A stretch of DNA of 64,000 nucleotides from positions 1 to 64,000 of the forward strand of contig NZ_JACIFO010000011.1 in NCBI RefSeq assembly GCF_014197445.1. The letters run 5' to 3'. The translations under genes and the position numbers were made by a program. This document shows positions 62,050 through 64,000 of this stretch, in pieces. Numbering within the stretch: position 1 is the first letter of the stretch; each line of letters opens with the position of its first letter. The DNA comes from Mesonia hippocampi. GTDB lineage: Bacteria; Bacteroidota; Bacteroidia; Flavobacteriales; Flavobacteriaceae. The notes beneath the pieces are model-generated. The model was not told where the DNA came from and did no database searches. It worked only from the letters and a program-made list of their open reading frames with translations.

Positions 62050-64000
62050 ATGAAAAAAAATACTTTTTTATTTTTCTTCTTCTTGCTATTTTCTTTTAGT
62101 CCAAATGTTTTATCCCAAACGGTAAATCTATTTTTTAGTGACTTTGAAAATGCCTCTTCGGCATGGACAAAAGGTAGTCTTTTAGGAGAAAACAAATGGG
62201 AAATAGATGAATGTGCTGGTAATGGTCCATCTGTTACAGGAACAGCTTCAGCCTATATTACCGACGGTGCTATATCGGCATGCGGCTATACCTACACCTA
62301 TTTAAATTCATCTTCCATAAATCATTCAATTACGCTATCTCGTGAAGTTAATACATACGGCGGAACCAATTTATTACTAACTTTTGATTATAATATAGGG
62401 GGGAATTCTGGAGATTACGGCGAAGTAGTTTACAAAACCAGTGGAGGTGCTTCTTGGAATCTTGTACCTGGTTCAAACCTAACCTCATCCGGAGGGTGGT
62501 CATCCATGTCTATTTCTCTCCCTTCTTCGCTTGATGGAACGACTTTCGACCTAGGTTTCCGTTATACGTATGATAACTCTATCATCAACCTTCCAGGTCT
62601 TGCGGTTGATAATGTAAAACTCGAAGCCATTGTACCTACCTGTCCTACAGGAAACGTCATCTTCAGCTCACAAGCAGAAATAGATTCCTTTGCAAGTATT
62701 TTCCCTAATTGCACAACGATTTCAGAAAACATGAGCATTTCTGGTAATAACATCACCAACTTAAACGGTTTAAGCAATATAGAAGATATAAACGGAACAC
62801 TTGGAATTTCGTTAAATCCTTTATTACAAAACCTTGACGGATTGAGTAGCTTACAAAGTGTAAGCACTGTTCATATTGGAAATAATAACATATTAACCGA
62901 TGTTTCAGGGCTGGAAAATATAGATGCAACTATGATAACCAATTTGGGTATTATCAATAACCCACAGCTTGCCACCTGTAATAATACAGCATTCTGTACA
63001 TACCTTTCTGACCCAAGTAACTTTAGGGTGATAACGGGTAATGCAGTAGGTTGCGAAAGTAATATAGCCGTAATAAAGGCCTGTGACATTATCAATCCCA
63101 GTACTAACAACATCCTCTATGTAGATATTAATGCAGATACCAGTACCAGTAACCTTAGTGGAGATTCTTGGGCTAATGCCATCCCAGAACTTGCCGATGC
63201 TTTAAAATGGGCAAGAACAATGCATAATGCAGACAACAATTGGTTACAAAACGATAGTCTGCAAATTTATGTAGCTAAAGGAACTTACAAACCACTTTAT
63301 AGTGCCGAAGATGGAAATTACACCACTAACGGAAACCGTGATAACTCGTTTGTTATGGTTAAAAATGTACAATTATATGGTGGTTTTGACCCAGATAACG
63401 GTATTACTAATCTTACCCATCAACGTATTGCTCCAGCAACTACCCAAGGAACTATCTTAAATGGCGACCTCAATGGCGATGATGGAAATAACGTAATCAA
63501 TATTTTTGATAATGCTTATCACGTACTCATTTCTGCCGATGATGTAGGCAACGCTCTACTGGACGGTTTTACCTTAACTGGAGGAAATGCACACAAAAAT
63601 ACCGACATGCAAGTTAATGGACGTAGTGTATATAGACACCTAGGAGGCGGAATAATAAATCGTTATTCTTCTCCTACATTAACCAATATCATCATTACGG
63701 AGAATAGAGGAAATTACGGTGCAGGAATATATAACAATACCTCTTCCCCAAATTTAACCAATGTGACCATAGCTAAAAATATAGCCCATAAAGACGGTGG
63801 AGGAATGTATAATTATTATTCTTACCCAGATTTAACCCATATAATCTTTTCTGAAAATACCTCAAACAGAAATGGTGGAGGTATATATACTACCAATTCT
63901 TCGCCAAGCTTAATTAATGTAACCCTTGTTGGAAACACAGCTACCGATGAAGGAGGTGGAATATATAATAACCTCTCTTCATGGCCCGAATTGTATAATA
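62050..64000 (+). CDS. Large secreted adhesin-like protein (partial, runs off the window)
   Basis: An open frame of 650 codons without a stop in the window. A signal peptide (1-23, ending NVLSQ) is followed by a beta-sandwich module (about 27-195, FFSDFENASSAWTKG). Next is a receptor-L-domain-like leucine-rich part (about 198-340) with SGNNITNLNGLSNIEDI and LQNLDGLSSLQSVSTVHI. From about 355 on, a right-handed beta-helix begins with LYVDINADTSTSNLSGDSWANAIPELADALK, typical of polymorphic outer-membrane-like proteins; its coils repeat GGGIYNN, SSPxLTNVTI. A C-terminal T9SS domain is expected beyond the window. Confidence 0.85.
   Translation, partial: MKKNTFLFFFFLLFSFSPNVLSQTVNLFFSDFENASSAWTKGSLLGENKWEIDECAGNGPSVTGTASAYITDGAISACGYTYTYLNSSSINHSITLSREVNTYGGTNLLLTFDYNIGGNSGDYGEVVYKTSGGASWNLVPGSNLTSSGGWSSMSISLPSSLDGTTFDLGFRYTYDNSIINLPGLAVDNVKLEAIVPTCPTGNVIFSSQAEIDSFASIFPNCTTISENMSISGNNITNLNGLSNIEDINGTLGISLNPLLQNLDGLSSLQSVSTVHIGNNNILTDVSGLENIDATMITNLGIINNPQLATCNNTAFCTYLSDPSNFRVITGNAVGCESNIAVIKACDIINPSTNNILYVDINADTSTSNLSGDSWANAIPELADALKWARTMHNADNNWLQNDSLQIYVAKGTYKPLYSAEDGNYTTNGNRDNSFVMVKNVQLYGGFDPDNGITNLTHQRIAPATTQGTILNGDLNGDDGNNVINIFDNAYHVLISADDVGNALLDGFTLTGGNAHKNTDMQVNGRSVYRHLGGGIINRYSSPTLTNIIITENRGNYGAGIYNNTSSPNLTNVTIAKNIAHKDGGGMYNYYSYPDLTHIIFSENTSNRNGGGIYTTNSSPSLINVTLVGNTATDEGGGIYNNLSSWPELYN

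Overview
The window looks like one chromosomal segment of a low-GC Bacteroidota, most likely a marine member of the Flavobacteriaceae. Reasons: the thrS-infC-rpmI-rplT order, a Rho factor with a long Asn/Lys/Gln-rich insertion, a type IX secretion sorting domain, lipoproteins with SCSSDDD-type N-termini, TAnnTTTG promoter elements, near-absence of Shine-Dalgarno sites, a split transketolase, and several Flavobacteriaceae-typical families (DUF349, DUF1599, DUF4293, BT_3928-like, CAL67264-like). Genus cannot be fixed from sequence alone.

Region 1 (1 to about 10.1 kb) is accessory. It opens with a truncated, frameshifted relaxase remnant of a conjugative or mobilizable element, followed by an intact-looking IS3-family insertion sequence. 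Next comes a block of exported proteins: a small outer-membrane barrel, a beta-helix lipoprotein, and two paralogous lipoproteins each built from exactly seven WKNG repeats. A NarL-type response regulator and a TPR-containing histidine kinase follow. By eye the block is more GC-rich than the genes after it, which suggests acquisition.

Region 2 (about 10.1 to 56.4 kb) is core genome. It holds a 5'-nucleotidase split into two genes, Ohr, MeaB, a MATE pump, two overlapping DUF368 (undecaprenyl-phosphate translocase family) genes with aroE, and a DUF349 protein. These are followed by an XRE-S24 repressor, clpS, an in-frame tpiA-prmA fusion, folP, cdaA, an ABC exporter, truA, rho, thrS, infC (no ATG start; ATA inferred), rpmI and rplT. 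The last part carries an OmpA protein, dnaB, accA, lptG, tgt (zinc cysteines absent), a split transketolase, a T9SS cargo protein, a C1 peptidase, ettA and an acyl-CoA carboxylase beta subunit. Many gene ends carry clear hairpin terminators.

Region 3 (56.4 to about 62 kb) begins at tRNA-Pro(GGG) and is a string of unrelated genes, all on the minus strand: DUF3024, DUF2938 plus an AraC regulator, a WG-repeat protein, a decayed alpha/beta hydrolase, two very small membrane-associated ORFs and a glycine-zipper protein. Four gaps between them carry a related motif (TTGTTG on the plus strand). One sits in a long imperfect palindrome and two lie in a 26/28-identical direct repeat, so the array resembles mobile gene cassettes. 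No integrase is visible in the window.

Region 4 (62.05 kb to the end) is the first 650 codons of a large secreted adhesin-like protein that runs off the window.
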